This document shows positions 5,320-5,712 of a stretch of DNA of 5,712 nt, one piece after another (position 1 is the first letter of the stretch; each line of letters opens with the position of its first letter). Source of the DNA: Lachnospiraceae bacterium (GTDB taxonomy: Bacteria > Bacillota > Clostridia > Lachnospirales > Lachnospiraceae). The notes beneath the pieces were generated by a model. The model had not been told where the DNA came from. It did no database searches and saw only the letters and a list, made by a program, of their open reading frames with translations. The stretch lies in contig JAILIO010000089.1 of assembly GCA_024695225.1 (NCBI GenBank), positions 1 through 5,712 on the forward strand, written 5' to 3'. The translations under genes were made by a program, and so were the position numbers.

Positions 5320-5391
5320 GACATTTGAAAACTGAATAGAAAAAGTTTTTTGGAGTCTGTGTATTTGGTTTCTGCAGACATTTGGAAAAAC
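5320..5391 (+). other. Non-coding fliS 3' region with rRNA-spacer-like phrase and a near-repeat
   Basis: Between the fliS stop and the terminator I see no gene. TTTGAAAACTGAATAGA (5324-5340) resembles the phrase commonly found in Firmicutes 16S-23S spacers just before 23S rRNA, but no rRNA sequence adjoins it. GACATTTG followed by an A-rich stretch occurs at 5320 and again at 5377, 57 bp apart. The significance is unclear. Confidence 0.35.
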
Positions 5392-5403
5392 CGTGATGGT
5401 ATG

Positions 5404-5439
5404 TCCCGCCGGATCTATAGGTTCCGGCGGGATTTTTTT
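5404..5439 (+). terminator. Intrinsic terminator after fliS
   Basis: TCCCGCCGGA (5404-5413) pairs perfectly with TCCGGCGGGA (5423-5432), a 10-bp GC-rich stem with a nine-base loop, followed directly by seven Ts (5433-5439). It lies 124 bp after the fliS stop and would end the flagellin-fliS transcript. It also marks the point where base composition turns AT-rich. Confidence 0.93.
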
Positions 5440-5462
5440 GGAATACTTTTTGTGATTTTTGA

Positions 5463-5712
5463 ATTAAACAAGAAAATGATAGAAAAATTGTTCATGAGGT
5501 TGCTCATTTTGTGTTCGAGTGGCCGGAGGATTTGTCTGATAAAGATGAAGAAAATCTTGCAACGGCTATTAGTGGTGCATTTCTGTTTCCAAAGGAAGAT
5601 GCATATCGTGAACTTGGTTATAAGAGAAAGGCAATTTCAAGAGCTATGATCATGACTTGCAGGGAATATGGAATTAGCTTATTTATGCTTGTCAAGAGAG
5701 CCAGACTATGTG
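5463..5712 (+). pseudogene. N-terminally truncated ImmA/IrrE-family zinc metallopeptidase fragment (3' partial)
   Basis: An open frame of 83 codons runs from just after a TGA (5460-5462) to the window edge. It contains the zinc-peptidase motif HEVAH (5493-5507) followed by ENLATAISGAFLFP and ELGYKRKAIS, then CREYGISLFMLVKRA. This matches the order in ImmA/IrrE peptidases: HExxH, a downstream Glu in ExxAxxFAxxFLxP, then the YGIS helix. Family members cleave repressors, for example ImmA of ICEBs1, and many are fused or adjacent to XRE-type antitoxins on mobile elements. Here HExxH is at codons 11-15 of the frame, whereas the family usually has some 60 or more residues before it. There is no ATG or GTG before the motif and a stop lies just upstream, so the 5' part is missing. 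Base composition is more AT-rich than the flagellar genes, which suggests transfer. The C-terminus lies outside the window. Confidence 0.78.

Noticed and set aside
5350..5649. 99-codon plus-strand ORF after fliS
   Set aside because: It runs straight through the intrinsic terminator and is out of frame with the recognisable zinc-peptidase sequence (HEVAH at 5493-5507), so it is a chance frame.

Overview
The window reads as the flagellin locus of a motile, Gram-positive, low-to-mid-GC anaerobe, most likely a Lachnospiraceae-type Clostridia. The evidence is a canonical flagellin, a FliS of the clostridial type (N-terminal ANKTEM motif), and a very large upstream protein that I recognise from memory as the DUF6240 family seen beside flagellar genes in that group. 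Codon choice (frequent AGG, GGA and ATA alongside GC-ending codons) is similar through the three main genes. No database was consulted, so the family names rest on recognition.

Layout, all on the plus strand. Positions 2-2998 hold the 3' part of the DUF6240-like gene, open at the left edge. It has a helical core, a Gly/Asn linker, a region resembling the FliK hook-length-control C-terminal domain, and a Ser/Ala/Gly tail encoded by 42-bp DNA repeats. Positions 2999-3361 are intergenic: a five-copy 16-bp tandem array, a good sigma-28 (SigD/FliA) promoter at 3139-3165, then a leader of about 190 nt. The leader carries several short hairpins with GGA in the loop and two near-perfect CsrA recognition sequences, one of which overlaps the flagellin Shine-Dalgarno. 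Flagellin (416 aa) is at 3362-4612. A 217-bp gap without a clear promoter or terminator leads to fliS (149 aa) at 4830-5279. A strong intrinsic terminator lies at 5404-5439. Immediately beyond it the DNA becomes AT-rich and holds a start-less fragment of an ImmA/IrrE zinc peptidase (HEVAH motif) that runs off the right edge, probably a mobile-element remnant.

How it fits together: sigma-28 would transcribe leader, flagellin and probably fliS as one late-flagellar unit ending at the terminator. FliS would hold flagellin unpolymerised before export. The leader suggests that flagellin translation is repressed by CsrA and released through FliW, as established for Bacillus subtilis hag, but with a more elaborate array of sites and two mutually exclusive RNA pairings. 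The upstream protein may act in hook-length control or export switching. The strongest lead for something undescribed is the leader (3166-3365), which also contains a small open frame overlapping the flagellin start codon.
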